Shown one piece after another: positions 1 through 19,767 of a stretch of DNA of 64,000 nucleotides. The position numbers were made by a program, and so were the translations under genes. This stretch comes from Hyaloscypha bicolor E (Eukaryota; Ascomycota; Leotiomycetes; Helotiales; Hyaloscyphaceae), in NCBI RefSeq assembly GCF_002865645.1, contig NW_020194589.1:282333-346332 (forward strand). The letters run 5' to 3'. The notes beneath the pieces were generated by a model. That model made no database searches, was not told where the DNA came from, and saw nothing but the letters and a program-made list of their open reading frames with translations. Numbering within the stretch: position 1 is the first letter of the stretch; each line of letters starts with the position of its first letter.

Positions 1-3000
1 TTAAGGAATTATCTAGAATTCTATTTCTCTTTTAATGCTTTAAGTACTCTTATATCTCAATAGTTTCGGGTTTTATTTGCCTTTTATCTTAACTTACTAT
101 ATAGCAAGCCCTTGAAAATACTCTCTCTAGTTTATAACTTATTAGTAAAATTAAGAGAATACTAATAGCTACAAAAGTATAAGTATAATATATATAGGGT
201 TATATATAACCAAATTGCATGTAATAAACCTCGGGTATTAATTAGGGAAATTAATAACTCTTATAAATTATTATTATATTATTATTTATATTATAATCTT
301 TAGGCTTATAATTCTCTAATTATATATATATTATTATTAGAGCCCTTATTTAGAGAGGGTTTCTCTAGACCTTATAAAAGAAATAAAATTAGTTTTATAT
401 TAAATTTAATATAATAGCTTTATATTTTACTAATTTATTTTATTATTTTATTATTTACTACTAAATACTTTATAAGCTAATTTCTTTACTTTTAAAGGAA
501 ATAATAATAATACTTAAGTTATTATTACTTAAATTAAGAAATAAGGCTTATAAACTAAAGTTAAAGCCTTTTAATAAAGCAGGAATTAATAAATATAATT
601 AATTAATATATTTTATAATTAAAATAATACAAAAGTAATTTTCGAGATATTTATAAGTTTATTTTATTTTCCTTAATAATACTTATAAAAGAAGTTCTTA
701 AAATAGAATTAGAACTTATTTCTTTTTCTAATATAATAAGCTTTAAAAGTAATCTTAATATTATTTATTAAGAGCTATTATATAATATCATAAAAAATAT
801 ATTTAAATTAAAAGAAACTTTTTAAAATTAAAGAACTTTTATATTTTTCTAATAAATAATCTTTAAAACTTAACTTTAAAGTTATAATAAATACTTTACT
901 AGAATTAATTTTATTATATATATTTTTAAAAACAAATCTTATAATATCTAAAAAGTTATAATAAAATAAAGTTTACTAATATATAAGATTTATTAAAAGT
1001 AATTTAAGGCTTATTTAATTAATATATTTCAAGGACTTTAAATTTATTAGTAGAATGCTTTTAAGGAACTTCAAAATCTTTAATAAAAGAATAATAAAAT
1101 AATTACTAAATTATATATTTAAATAATTAGTCTTATAATTAATTAAAATTTATATTTTAAAAGAAATTAGATTTATACTTTTAATATTACTTTATTTAAC
1201 TTTAAAACTTACTAGATATTTATATTAATTTCTTCAAAAAATAAGGCAATATTTATTTTCAAGTAATTTAAAAAAGCTTAAAAAGCAAAGTATATTACTT
1301 ATTTTAAATTAAGAAAAGTAAAAATAAAAGAAGTTAATAAAAGTTACTTTATTTTTAAAATCTTTAATTTAATAAATTTTTATTTATAAGGCTATTAAAA
1401 GAAAAAGAATAAGTTTTAAAAAAGTTATAAATATTATAAATATAAGATCTAGGGCCTAAAATGCTTAATAAAACTATTTTTATTTTAATAATTTAAAGCT
1501 AAAGAAAAAAGAGAATCTTAAAGAAATCTTAAATTTAAATAATTATAAATTATATATAAGCTTATATACTTATTAAATAAAGTTATAATATATAATTATA
1601 ACTTTATTTCTTGATTTTAATTTTAGTTTAATTTTTATTAGTATTATATAATATAATAATTATAGTATTATTTCTTTTTTTAAACTAAGCATATTCTAAG
1701 CTTTAGAAATTTATATTAAATTTTCAAGTATTATATATTTTATTTATTAGATAATAAAAGCTAAAGCCTTTATTATATAACTTTAAAAGATTTTTTATTT
1801 ATATTATATAATTTCAAAAAGTATTATTTTTTATATAATTTAATTACTATTACAAGTTTTTATATACTTTTAGCTATTTAGGGTTTCTAATATAAAAGTT
1901 CTAAAAAGCTAAAAAGCTATTATATAATAAGAAAGCTAAATATTACTTTAAATTTTGGTTTTATTCTTTTTATTATATTTAGTATTTAAGCTTTTTATAA
2001 AGTAACTTTATTACTAATACTTTCTAAACTTTATATTTTATTTCCTTATTTTATAATTTTAATAATAAAGGCTCTAGATTTATTTATTTATTTAAAAAAT
2101 TACTTGAATTTTTATTTTTAGTAATTTTTTATATAAAATACTAAGTATATCTTTATTAGTTTTAATAACTTGAATTCAAAAAAATATTTAACTTGTATTA
2201 GAATTTTATATAAACTTTTTATTTAATAAACTAGCTTATAACTTAAATAATTGTTTTTTAATATTTAAGAATAATTTATATCTTATTTCTTACTTTAAAG
2301 TTTACTAGTTAATAATATTTATTAACTTAAATAATATATTATTTTTATATAAGTATTATATTTTCTTATATTTTTTATTATAATTTATAAAGCTATATAA
2401 CTAAAGCCTTTATTATTATTTATTTAACTTTTCTTTTAAGGTAATAAATTATATTTCAGTTTTTTAATTAATAAATACTTTTAATTTATAGCTGTTTTTT
2501 AATAAAAAAAAGTAACTAGTTTATAATTTTATAAATTAAAGTCATTTGTTATTAATTAATTATTATTATTTAATTATTTTAATAATAATTTATATAAAGG
2601 CACAAATATTAATTAATAATTCTTATTTAATTATATATTTAAAAGTAATTAATAATTAATAACTTGAGCTTTTTTTAATATATTTATTAAACTTTCTTTA
2701 AAGTTTAATATAAATTATAAGTTTTAATTAAATATATAGTTTTTAAAATACTTATATAATATATAATATAAGTAAGAAAAAGAAATACTAGTTTTCTAGC
2801 TATAATAATATTTCAAATAAGAATTATAACAAGTTATTTATTTAAGTAATTAATAAAAATTATTATTATATTATATTTATATTTATTTTTAAGGGATTTC
2901 TCAAAATTAATTAATATATATTATTATAAATAATTAAGAACTAGTAATAAATATAAGAAACTTAGCTTTTTATTTCTGGAAATACGAAATTATTTTTAGA

Positions 3001-6000
3001 TTAACTAATATTTATTTCTTGGCTTAGCTAATAATAATAAGTTTAAAGAAATTATTAAAGGTTATATATATATATATTTTAAATAAAAGTAATATATAAG
3101 AATATTTTAGATATTATTATATTATTAAATATAAATAACTTGTTATATTATAAGAAAAAGCTATTTTATAATATTTAAATACTTTCTTTTATTTCTTGCT
3201 TTAGCTTATAGCTTTTTTAGCTCTAATAACCTTTAGTTCTTATTTAATAACTTATTTATAAGCTAGATATTATTATATTAGTTTCCTTTTTAAGCTAAAT
3301 CTATAAAGCCTTTAATAAAGGCTAACTAGAAAATTTATATAATTTTATTATTACTTTATTTTAGGTAATTATATCTTTATTCTTTTTATTAAAAGTATTT
3401 ATTTATATATTAAATTTGCTTTTTTAATATATAAGCTTAAAATAATAATAAAAAAGTACTTTATTTAATAAGCTTATTTTACTAAAAGTTTTTTTTATTA
3501 TTATAAAGTATTTAGAAGCTTAATAATTTAAGTAAATTATAAAGAATGCTTTTATAAGCTTTTTAGCTTTATATATTATTTATATAAAGAAAAAATAATA
3601 GCAAGTATTTTTTTATTATAAATATTATAATTTAATTTTATTAATTATATAATTTTAAAAAAGAATATTATTAGATATTAAAGAATTATTTAAAAGTCTT
3701 ATTATAAGAAACTACTAGCTATAACTTTATTTAATATATTTATTTTAATTATAATATAAAATCAATATAAAGAATATAACTTGCTTTAGATTATTAAAAA
3801 CTTCTTAATATTATTTTATTTATTTATATATAACTTCTTTATATATTAAAGCTATTAAGAACTTAATTATATATTTGTATTTTATAATAAAGTATTAATA
3901 AAAGTTATAAAAGCTTAAAAAGCTTTATATTTCTTTAATTATTATTTTATTTGAATTTATTTTAATACTTTTAATAAAAATAATAAAGCCTAAATACTTT
4001 ATATAAATAATTCCAAGTTTTAATTTCTTAATATTTATTTAAAAGTTAATATTTTATAAGTATTAAAAAACTCTTTATATATAATTATTATATTTTAAGA
4101 AATTATTTAAATAAATAAAAATATTAAAGTAATTGAAGAAAATATTATTTATATATCTTTAATATATAATAAAGCTATTAATTAAGCTTTCTTTTTATTA
4201 AAAAAAAACTTATATTTATAAGTATTATATTTTATATAAAATATTATAAGCTTTTCTAATTTTAGAATAATTTTAATTTAATAAATACTTATTAAATATT
4301 TAGCTTTATATAAACTCTAGCTTAAGCTAATTATATTAAACTTTTATAAATAAATAAATAAATAAATAAAAAAGAAAATAATAGTTTTTTTACATTAAGT
4401 TATTTAATTTATAAAGCTTAATTAGTCTTTTTTATAAAAAGAATTAAAGATATAAATAAGAACTAGCTTGGCTTAATAAAGCTTTATTAAAAGTTTCCTT
4501 TAATAAATTACTTAATTATTAATAAAGAAATAAATATTTTAAGCTTTTTAGGCTTTTAAAATTATTAATTTAAATCTTATAATTATAAAACTAATATAAA
4601 AATAAAATATTTAATACTTTTACAAGAAAATATTTATAAATCTTTTTAATTCTTTTAATAAGATTCTTAGTAGTTATTATAGATTTTTTTTTAGCTATTA
4701 TTTATTTAAAATAAACTTATTTTCTTATTATATTTCTAGCTTTTTATTAATTTCGAAAAATAATATTATAAAAAACAAGTTTCTTTTTTTTTATAAGTTT
4801 ATTTAAAAGCTATTATTATAATACTTATAATATTAATTAAAGGCTTTTTCTAATATTTATATTTTTTTTAAATATTACTAATTTCTAAAAGTTTAGATTT
4901 ATAGCTATATAATAAAAAGCTTAATAAATATTAAGTTTAATACGAATTTTGGCTTTAGATAATTAATTTAAGATCTTATTAATAAGTAAAAAAAAAAATT
5001 AATTCTTTTAAATAATATTATTTAAATAGCAGTAATTAATATAAAAATATGAGTCTCTATTTGCTTTTTTTATAAATAGAACTAGTAAATTAAAGAAAGC
5101 TTAATTAGCTTTAATAAAGCTTTTAGCTAGATTATTTTCCAGAAAGCATTTAATTTTCTAAAGCTTTTAAATAAACTACTAGTAAAGAAATTAATATTTA
5201 ATACTTTTAATTTTCTTTAAATTCTTAATTTGAATTTTATAATTATATAATTTATAAAATAAAAATATATTTCTTAAATTCCGGAATTAATATTCTTTCA
5301 TACTATTACAGCTTTATTTCTTTTAATTACTAATTCTTTAGTTTAAAAATAGCTTCTTTTTTTTCTAGCTTTAAGCTTTTATTAATTTTATAAATAAAAA
5401 TTCAACTAGTAGTATTTTCTTTTCTTTTAATTATAAAATTAAATATTATTAAAATAAGATTAGCTAGATCCAGTATTTGCTTTTTATTAAAAGTTTCTTT
5501 TTACTTCTTTGGCTTTTATTTAGATATTATATTTTAATTAGGCTATAAAAGCTTCTTTTTTATAATATTATATAATTTCTTTTAATTAATTTAAAAAAAT
5601 AATTTATAATTAATTTCTTATTAAAACACGTATTTAAGAAAAACACTTTTACTAATTAAAAGATAACTATTTTATAAAATTCTTTTATTTTTAATATATA
5701 GAATTCCCTAAATATATAAAGCCTATTAATAATATAATTTTTTTTAAATAATAAATATATCTTATAAAATCTTATTTTTTCTTTAGTTAATATAATTAAG
5801 TCTTTTTTCTACTTTTGCTTTTATTATATTATTTCTTTATTAAATTATATTTAACTAAGAAATATAATTTTAATAAATTATAAAACTCCGATTTATTTAA
5901 ATATTTAGAAAGACTATATATTAAATATTTCATTTATATAATATAAAGGTATTATATAGTAAATATAAGAGAAAATACAACCTTTATTATAAAGTTCTAT

Positions 6001-7600
6001 AAAAGAACTCGAGCAAATATTATAATATCTAATATAAGGAAAAACAGGAATTTATTAAGCCGAAAATATAAAGAAAAACCGCAATTTATTAAGCTAAAAA
6101 TATAAGAAAAAACCGTATATTAATAAGCTAAAGATATAAAGAAAAATAATAATATACTAGTAAATAAATATAGCTAATAAGCTATAAAAAAATTTTATTA
6201 CTAATAATTCTATAATTATAAAATACTAAACCGTTATTTTCCTATAATTATAAAATATATTATTATAAATAATAAAGAATATATTTTTAAGCTTAAGCTA
6301 TTAAACCAATTAAACTATAAAATATTAGTAAAGCTTTATATTAAAGAAGTTTAATATATTATTAAATTAAATAAGAATATATATATTATAAATATAATAT
6401 TTATAATATTTAATATACTAATTAAAGAAAAAGGCAAAAATAAAATTAATAAAATAATAGAAGAAATAGTAAAGTTAAAGCTTAAAAAGAATTTTGAAAA
6501 GCTTAAAAAAAGCTTACTTAATATAATAAAGATAAAGCTATTATTCTATATTATATTATATTATTTACTTTCTAATAAAAATACTACTAAAATTAATAAG
6601 CTAATTTGTACTAAGGCAATATAGTAATTCTTTAAAATAAAATATTACCGATTTTTTCTAGTTAAAGTTATAATAATAATTTAGAAGATCTAGAACTTTA
6701 AATATATAGAAAAGAAAAAAGTATATTCTAAATAGGCTAAAATAAAGAAATACTATTATAGATTTAGTCTTATAGAACCTATAATAAAGAATATATATTT
6801 TAATTACATATTATTTATAATATTTAATATAAAGTTATTAGATAAATATAAAGCAATTATTAATAGATTTTATATAATAATAATTTATAATATAAATAAA
6901 AAGATTATTACAGGTATAATATTTAAAGCTTAGAAAATAAAGTAAAAGGTTTCTTATAAAAACGATTTAAAGCTAAAAAAGAGAAAACTAGAATATAAAA
7001 AGCTATAAGGAAATATATATATCCTATAATATATTAGTTTATAAGAGGCTTAGCCTTCTAAATATTTCTAATATATTTCAAGTATATTTTCTTAGTAATA
7101 TAGCTATATTATATATATAGTTATATAACTTAAAGATAATAAAATATAAGTAATATTAGTTAAATAATTATACTAGCTAACTAGATTAAAAGCTGAATTA
7201 TAACAGAAATAACTTCTTTAGAAAAAGTAATATTAAAGAATAATAAATTTATAATAGACTTTATATTTTATAAAATATATATTAAAGAAATTACTTTAGT
7301 ATTTGAAACTAAAACTGAATAAAGTATAAGAATTTCTTAACTAATCATAGCCTAGTCCCTTATAATAGCTAATTTAATAAAAGAATATTTAGTAAAAACG
7401 CTACTTTAATTAAACTTCTTATTATTATTTTATTAGCTATTATTACTTCTAGAGACTTCTTGAGTCTTATTCTAGAGTAACTTTAGTATGCAAATCAGAA
7501 GCCAATAAGAGCTACTAGCAGACTAGTCCCAAATCTTTAACTAGATTATTTGAAGGTAATAGTAAAGCTAAATAAGATAAAAGTGGCAAAGTCTAATAAA
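1..7600. repeat. AT-rich RIP-degraded repeat block
   Basis: The stretch is almost entirely A and T with stops in every frame, and CpA, TpG and CpG are rare. This is the composition left by repeat-induced point mutation. Only the gypsy reverse-transcriptase relic near 3700-4960 could be recognised by reading through the stops; the rest shows no identifiable gene. A short (AAAT)n run lies near 4345-4370. From about 7160 the composition gradually becomes more balanced. Confidence 0.85.
3700..4960 (-). mobile_element. Ty3/gypsy retrotransposon relic, reverse transcriptase region
   Basis: Conceptual translation of the minus strand through stops gives recognisable gypsy reverse-transcriptase blocks in order. 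Near 4930 there is a motif like AKIRIKLNI..AF, corresponding to the family's 'F.K.DLR.A.H' block. Near 4130-4160 there is IYLNNFL, a RIP-altered YLDD active site with both Asp read as Asn. Near 4000 there is KYLGFII, the block that follows the palm. SFLSFYNFY near 3920 matches the 'FLGF.NFYRRF' start of the RNase H connection. Every departure at the key residues fits C-to-T or G-to-A change. The element boundaries, LTRs, gag and integrase were not located, although the full element probably extends on both sides. It is certainly inactive. Confidence 0.7.
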
Positions 7601-8155
7601 ATAACAAGTGTCTTTCTAGTGTGAGAAGGAGTAAATGAGGTAAAAGGAGACAAGTCCTTCTGCTAATATTTGAGAGTCTCCGTTATAGCCACAAGGCATA
7701 TCATGCCATTCGACTAGTTTATTTGTCCATCTTCGGGGGCTGCTCCCGGGACGTGACGGAAGACTCAACGTCAGTGATTTTTCTAGTAGGTTGATGTGCA
7801 AATCAAGGCATTTGGTGGATATAATGTTATGTAACTAAAAATCGGTAATGGCATAATTCAAATACTATTAATTTATGTGATTTTTCATATTTATGCTCCA
7901 TATAGCTTGCAACCTAGCAATCTATTGTCTCGATTTCCAAATTGTGCTCTCCATTAATCAAGCCACAGTTCGGAAGCGCTGCCCTGCGCCACAAAGCAGT
8001 TCATGAGGTGCAGGTATCCCTGCACCTTGCAAAAGGCTACCCTTTGTCGGACACTTTTATCCCACATTCCATTCTGGACTATAATCGCGGAATCTGATCC
8101 AAACTTGACTTCTTCATATGCGAGAGACACGGGAGATCCTAAGCCGTCCGAAATC
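7600..8155. other. Balanced-composition island upstream of a HET relic, no gene recognised
   Basis: GC content rises sharply here compared with both sides. Two short open frames on the minus strand and one on the plus strand are present, but none resembles a known family. The segment directly precedes the HET-domain relic and is most simply its surviving upstream region. Confidence 0.5.
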
Positions 8156-8890
8156 ATACGTCTCTTAGAGATAAAAGCCCCGGGCGAATTTAGCCCAACT
8201 CAGGTTACTACTTATAATACCCTTCCCTATATAATCCTTTCACACACTTGGTTAAGTAAAGAGGTCACTTATTAAGATTTAATTAGTAGTGCTAGAAAAA
8301 GCAAGTCTGGCTATAAAAATATTAAGTTCTATAAAGAATAAATAACTCGAAATAGCCTATAATATTTCTGAATAAATACTTATTATATAAATAAATCTAA
8401 TTATACTAAGCTTTTAATAGCTATTAATTCTCTATTTCGCTAATATTGAAATATAAAGAAATATTATATATATCTTATAAATATATTAATACGTGCTTAT
8501 AATAAAGATATTTAACTAAGTTAAAATATATAAAAAGCAGCTTTCTATAAAAGCAAGTAATTTTACTTGAGGCTAAATACTTTAAGAACTTATTACTTTA
8601 ATAATAATTGAATTTTACTTTAAAGAAAGCACGCAATTATATAATAAAAGTTATTTAAAAAGCTAATTTACGAGATTACTCAAATTCTAGTTTAGGCTTT
8701 ATAAAGGAATTCTTTCTCTAATTTTAGTATAGCTAAGTAAAATAAATAAATAATATAATATTAAATAATAAAAGTAAAGAATCTAGTATATTATTTATTA
8801 AGTCTTTATAAGATATCTATACTAATAATTTATAATAAGAAAAAGAAAATTATATTAAAAGGGCTCGAAATAATAATAAAATAATTCTTC
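8156..8890 (+). pseudogene. HET-domain (heterokaryon incompatibility) gene, 5' part preserved, rest destroyed by RIP
   Basis: The open frame up to 8275 carries the classic N-terminal opening of HET-E/HET-D-like proteins: IRLLEIKAPGEF, then LPYIILSHTW and EVTY. The usual initiator ATG appears to have become ATA at 8156-8158. From 8275 onward the same family is readable only through stops: a KSGYKNIKF block, then INTYYINKSN (the family's 'VDTCCIDKSS' block), then AAFYKSK and the following 'FTRGWTLQEL' region near 8540-8590. Further on, to about 8880, there is a trace of the 'YSLLGIFD..MPLIYGEG' block. Cys-to-Tyr and Trp-to-stop replacements are all C-to-T or G-to-A changes. HET proteins trigger cell death after fusion of unlike strains; this copy cannot do so. 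A NACHT, ankyrin or other C-terminal module may have followed but could not be recognised. Confidence 0.75.
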
Positions 8891-11099
8891 TAAAATAATA
8901 ATAAGTTAAAAAAACTTAAAGATATAAAGATCTTATATAACTTAACTTATATTAAATTCTATTTTATAAATAATATTATTTTATTTATTTAATAGAAACT
9001 TAAATTATATTATTTATAAAATATAATATATTAAAGTAAATATAATACTATTTATAAGATATTAAATAATAAAAGTTATTATTATAAGACTTAAAAAATA
9101 AGCAAAACTTAGCTTATATTCGAATATATTTATTAAATAAGAAATAAATATAAGAATTATTTAGTAATTTTAATAATTTATTGCAAATATAAAAAGTCTT
9201 TATTAAATATATTAAGATATTACTTATTAATTTAAAATACTTAACTCGAATAAAAATAAGGCAAATATAAAGAAATATATATAAGCTTATTTAAATAAGA
9301 AATATATAAGCTAGTAGCTTTTAATATTTAATAATACGAATAATAGTAATATATAAATTACTTAATTTAAAACTAAGCTAAGAGCCTGCTATTTAATTAA
9401 TTATCTCTTATAAAATAATTAAAGATATATTATTTTTATAATATATAATAATAAATAGCTATTAAGTTTATATATTAAAATATTATAAAAGTATTATAAA
9501 TAAATAAAAATATAGCTATATAATTATTATAAAAGTATTTAATTAACCTGGAACTAATTAATAATAAATTAAATATAATAGCCTTATTTAAAGAGCTTAC
9601 TTATTTTTTACTAGTTACTATTTAAGTAATAATATATATTAATAAAAATGAAATAATATTTATAAATTAAGAAAAAAAAGTTATTAATTTAATAAGAAAT
9701 TTGAGAGTTACGAGATATATTATAATATAAAAAATCCGGTAATTATTATATTACTTATTATATTTAAATAAATCATATATTTTAATTCTTTAATAACTAA
9801 TTACTTCTTATATATATATTATATTAATTAAAAAAACATTTTATAGATTCTTTTTTATTAGAACTATTTTATAAGAATTAGAAGTAATTAGAACTTTTAA
9901 TATTTACTTCTTTATTAGTAAATAGCTTGAAAATCTAGCTTTTAATCTCTATTATCTAGTATATTTTGTAATATAAAATTAGTTTCAGAAAAAAGACTTA
10001 TTTGCTTAATAAATAAATAAAGAATATATTTTCAAATAATAATTATTAAAACAAAAGTAATTAAAAGAAATATATAAAATACTCGCGTTTTATTTTAGAG
10101 TTTAATTAAATTAATAAGTATTAGAAAAGTAAGATTAATTAGCTTAAAAGTTTGAAATATATTTTTATAATAATAAATAATTTAATAAAGCTAAGAATAT
10201 ACTTATAAAATTTATAAAAACTTATAAGAGAGTATTAAATATAAAGTACTCTTTTATATTAGCTAATATATTTAATCTAGTTTTAATATATAATAATTAA
10301 AGCTAATAAAAAGAAGTTAAAAAGCTAGAAATATAAGTAATATAGGCAAGAAAGAAGTTTTTAAATATAAAGCATTCTTTTATATTAACTAGTATTAAAG
10401 CTAATAAAAGAAAGTCAAAGAGCTAGAGATATAAATAATAGAGATAAGAAAAATAAAACTCGAAATAAACTATTTAAATATATTAACTAATATAAATAAT
10501 CTTACTTTTATATAAAAAGAATATAATTGAGATATAGAAGCCATTAAGCTAATAAAGGAATATATAATAATACGGCTCTTATTTTAAGTACTAATTATTC
10601 TAATATTTTATTTTCTAGTATAATATTACTTAAATAATAAATAAAAGAATTAGAGATTAGTATTTTAGCTATTAGAGAATAATATAATTAATTAGAATAA
10701 ATAGTATAATAGTATAAAAATCGTTTACTAATATTTTAGTATAGGAGTACTATTTAATATCGAGATGAAATAATAATTAAATTACTAAAGCTTAAGGCTA
10801 TAATATTTACAAGCCATATTTACTTATTACTACCTCTGCCTCATTTAGCCTGAGGCCTCAAAATTAGAAACAGAAAGTATAGCCGAGGCATATTTCATAA
10901 TACCCGACTTTCCTATATGAAACTTTATATGAGCACCTATAATATTTTCCCCAAACTTACTATTTACTCGATAACTTTTGTTCCATATTCTAAGAATACA
11001 TAAAAATCATTCCAATCGATTTCTAAGGCCTTATTTCATCTTTCCCAGTACTCTAAGTATTATTTTAGGTATAATATCGTCTTCTACCCCTATCCGGGC

Positions 11100-11100
<1 letters not shown>
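8891..11100. repeat. AT-rich RIP-degraded sequence, nothing recognised
   Basis: This is AT-rich sequence with stops in all frames. Its first part may be the remainder of the HET gene. After about 10,800 the composition becomes slightly less extreme as the LINE relic begins. No coding or RNA feature could be supported. Confidence 0.6.
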
Positions 11101-17783
<6,683 letters not shown>

Positions 17784-18339
17784 TTATACCTCTTTAAATA
17801 AAACAAACCCAAATGTTATAAATTAATATACCTGCTCTTCTTTAATATTATAATAGTTTTAAGCTTTGAAAACATTACTAAGGCAGAGGCAAAACGCGAT
17901 ATAAAGAAATATGTTATAACGGCTGGCGTTCTATAGTTACTACAGATTAGTTTTAGCTAAGGTTTAGGCTAAGCTCGGCGTTTTAGTGGTTTTAGCCTTA
18001 CTTATATATCCACTACCACAACTCAATCTCTCCTTCTCTCCTTAGCTTTAGATTTTATAAGACAGGAAAAGAGATCTTTATACCTATATCTATTGCTCCG
18101 CTCTGCTATTACATAAATTATAATATAATAATTAATTAAAACACAATTAATAAACCTTTATATAAGTTCTCTAGAAAGAAAATACACATATTGTAATTAG
18201 AACACATTAGTTATACGGTTAGAGCATTACGAATTAAATAACATTATTTTAGGTTGAGATAATTGTGATTTAGTCGAATATTCAGATTTGCTACGGGACT
18301 TTCGCCTCGCAGGGATGTCAGTTCTATGAGACAATAAGG
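17784..18339. other. Transition from repeat block to gene island, 3' flank of the acyltransferase
   Basis: Composition changes gradually from AT-rich to balanced across this stretch. It holds the 3' flank and presumably the transcription end of the acyltransferase gene on the minus strand. No gene was recognised. Confidence 0.5.
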
Positions 18340-19767
18340 CTAGTCAGAAACAAATCGAGCATATTGCGTAAACTCCTTATCTTCCTTTAGCACTTCTAGC
18401 GTGTCTGCATTCATATAAAGAATGACCTCCAACCCACCATCAGCATAACGCGGCATGATGAGACCATAACCATCCATCAAAGCCATGGCTGGAAGCCTGA
18501 AAGAGATCATGGAACCCATTTTGGGACCCCAGTAATTGTCCAATATAGGGAAAGCCGACAGATTGGTGAGATGGAAGTCGGTCTTGCAATTGAGATCCAT
18601 AGTACGCTCAATATCTCCGACACGCGGCCAGGCTTCCATCGCGCCCAGGAGTTCCCAAATCTTGTCCGAGGACCACCAGTCGATGCTGCTGCTGATGGCG
18701 GAGGCAATGCGATACAACGCATCTTCGTCCGAAGAGAAAATTTCTGAGAGGGGCAAAAGCGTTCTGCTGGGAACAACAGAGTTACCCAGGTATTGGGGAT
18801 GAAGCGGAGGCTCAATTCGTGAGCGGATGTTGCAAGGGTAGTGATATGATGCCTCATCGATGCCCTGCCGCTCCAGGCGTCTCGCAAGAGTGTAATGCCG
18901 GAAAACGAACGCCGAGAGTACTGAGCTTTCCGTCATCTTGGGATCGTCTGGGTTCCTGGGCATTGCCTTCTCCTCGATGTGCCGGAGATTCTCTTTGGTG
19001 AAATACCAGCTTACCCCGTTGGCAATTTTGGCGCCCGTCACCTCCATACGCTCACCCACATTCCAACACGAATCTCCGTCCGGGGACATATCACGCCCAT
19101 CTTGAAAGCTAGCGAAGTCACAGAGCTTAGATCGGGAACTGTTCTCAGGAAAGAGGACGGTGCGGTCAAAAGCTTCAGCTGGTAGTAAGTCGGACTCGGG
19201 CAGAATTTGACAATCAGACACAGCCCTAACATGCTTAGCCCATTGATTGATTATCGCCATAGCACCCTCTCCGTCAACAACCGAATGATGGAAATGCATC
19301 GCGAGAACTAACCCGCCACGAATCAAGTTGACTTGGATCTGCATGCAAGGGGCAGTGGCATCAGGCAGAAACGACCTTGGACACATAACCGCAGGATTGA
19401 GCGCAGACACAGGAAAGCCGCCGAGCTCCATTTCTTCAAAATCCAGCACTGGGCCATCATCGGCATCTGCCATTCTCCTGATCTTGAGAAGTACTCCTCC
19501 ATCCTCGGGGATTTCCAGAGTGAGAAGGTCACGTGATTCGTCATCTATGATCACGTTGCCGGCGAGGAAGGGTATCTCGCTCAACAGTCTGGCAAGGCCC
19601 TCTTCCAGTTCGGAAATTATTACGTCGAAGAGTTTGTGGTCTGGCTGCTTGAAGATCGAAAAGAGTGGCAAGTAATGTCTGCCATTAAACTGGTCAAACG
19701 GCGAAAGTGTCATTGTCTCGGCCACTAGTTGAGTGATCGGTCGCACGAAAGTCTCTGTCGTAGCCAT
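18340..19767 (-). CDS. BAHD-type acyltransferase, trichothecene 3-O-acetyltransferase-like
   Basis: This single-exon gene encodes 475 aa, a normal length for the plant/fungal BAHD transferase family (PF02458 type). These enzymes move an acyl group from acyl-CoA, or sometimes from a carrier-protein thioester, to a hydroxyl or amine. The catalytic motif HHxxxD is intact as HHSVVD (His160, His161, Asp165) and is followed by GEG. The second family motif, DFGWG, is represented by DNYWG at 410-414. The N-terminus (LSPFDQ, then LPLF) matches fungal members. There is no signal peptide or membrane segment, so it is probably cytosolic. The gene lies 2.05 kb from a polyketide synthase that is transcribed in the opposite direction. 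By context it may esterify or release the polyketide product, but the substrate cannot be read from sequence. A single in-frame ATG at the N-terminus fixes the start. Confidence 0.88.
   Translation of the reverse strand: MATTETFVRPITQLVAETMTLSPFDQFNGRHYLPLFSIFKQPDHKLFDVIISELEEGLARLLSEIPFLAGNVIIDDESRDLLTLEIPEDGGVLLKIRRMADADDGPVLDFEEMELGGFPVSALNPAVMCPRSFLPDATAPCMQIQVNLIRGGLVLAMHFHHSVVDGEGAMAIINQWAKHVRAVSDCQILPESDLLPAEAFDRTVLFPENSSRSKLCDFASFQDGRDMSPDGDSCWNVGERMEVTGAKIANGVSWYFTKENLRHIEEKAMPRNPDDPKMTESSVLSAFVFRHYTLARRLERQGIDEASYHYPCNIRSRIEPPLHPQYLGNSVVPSRTLLPLSEIFSSDEDALYRIASAISSSIDWWSSDKIWELLGAMEAWPRVGDIERTMDLNCKTDFHLTNLSAFPILDNYWGPKMGSMISFRLPAMALMDGYGLIMPRYADGGLEVILYMNADTLEVLKEDKEFTQYARFVSD

Noticed and set aside
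18507..19675. Several open frames overlapping the acyltransferase on both strands
   Set aside because: They are shadows of a clear full-length family member and have no independent motifs.
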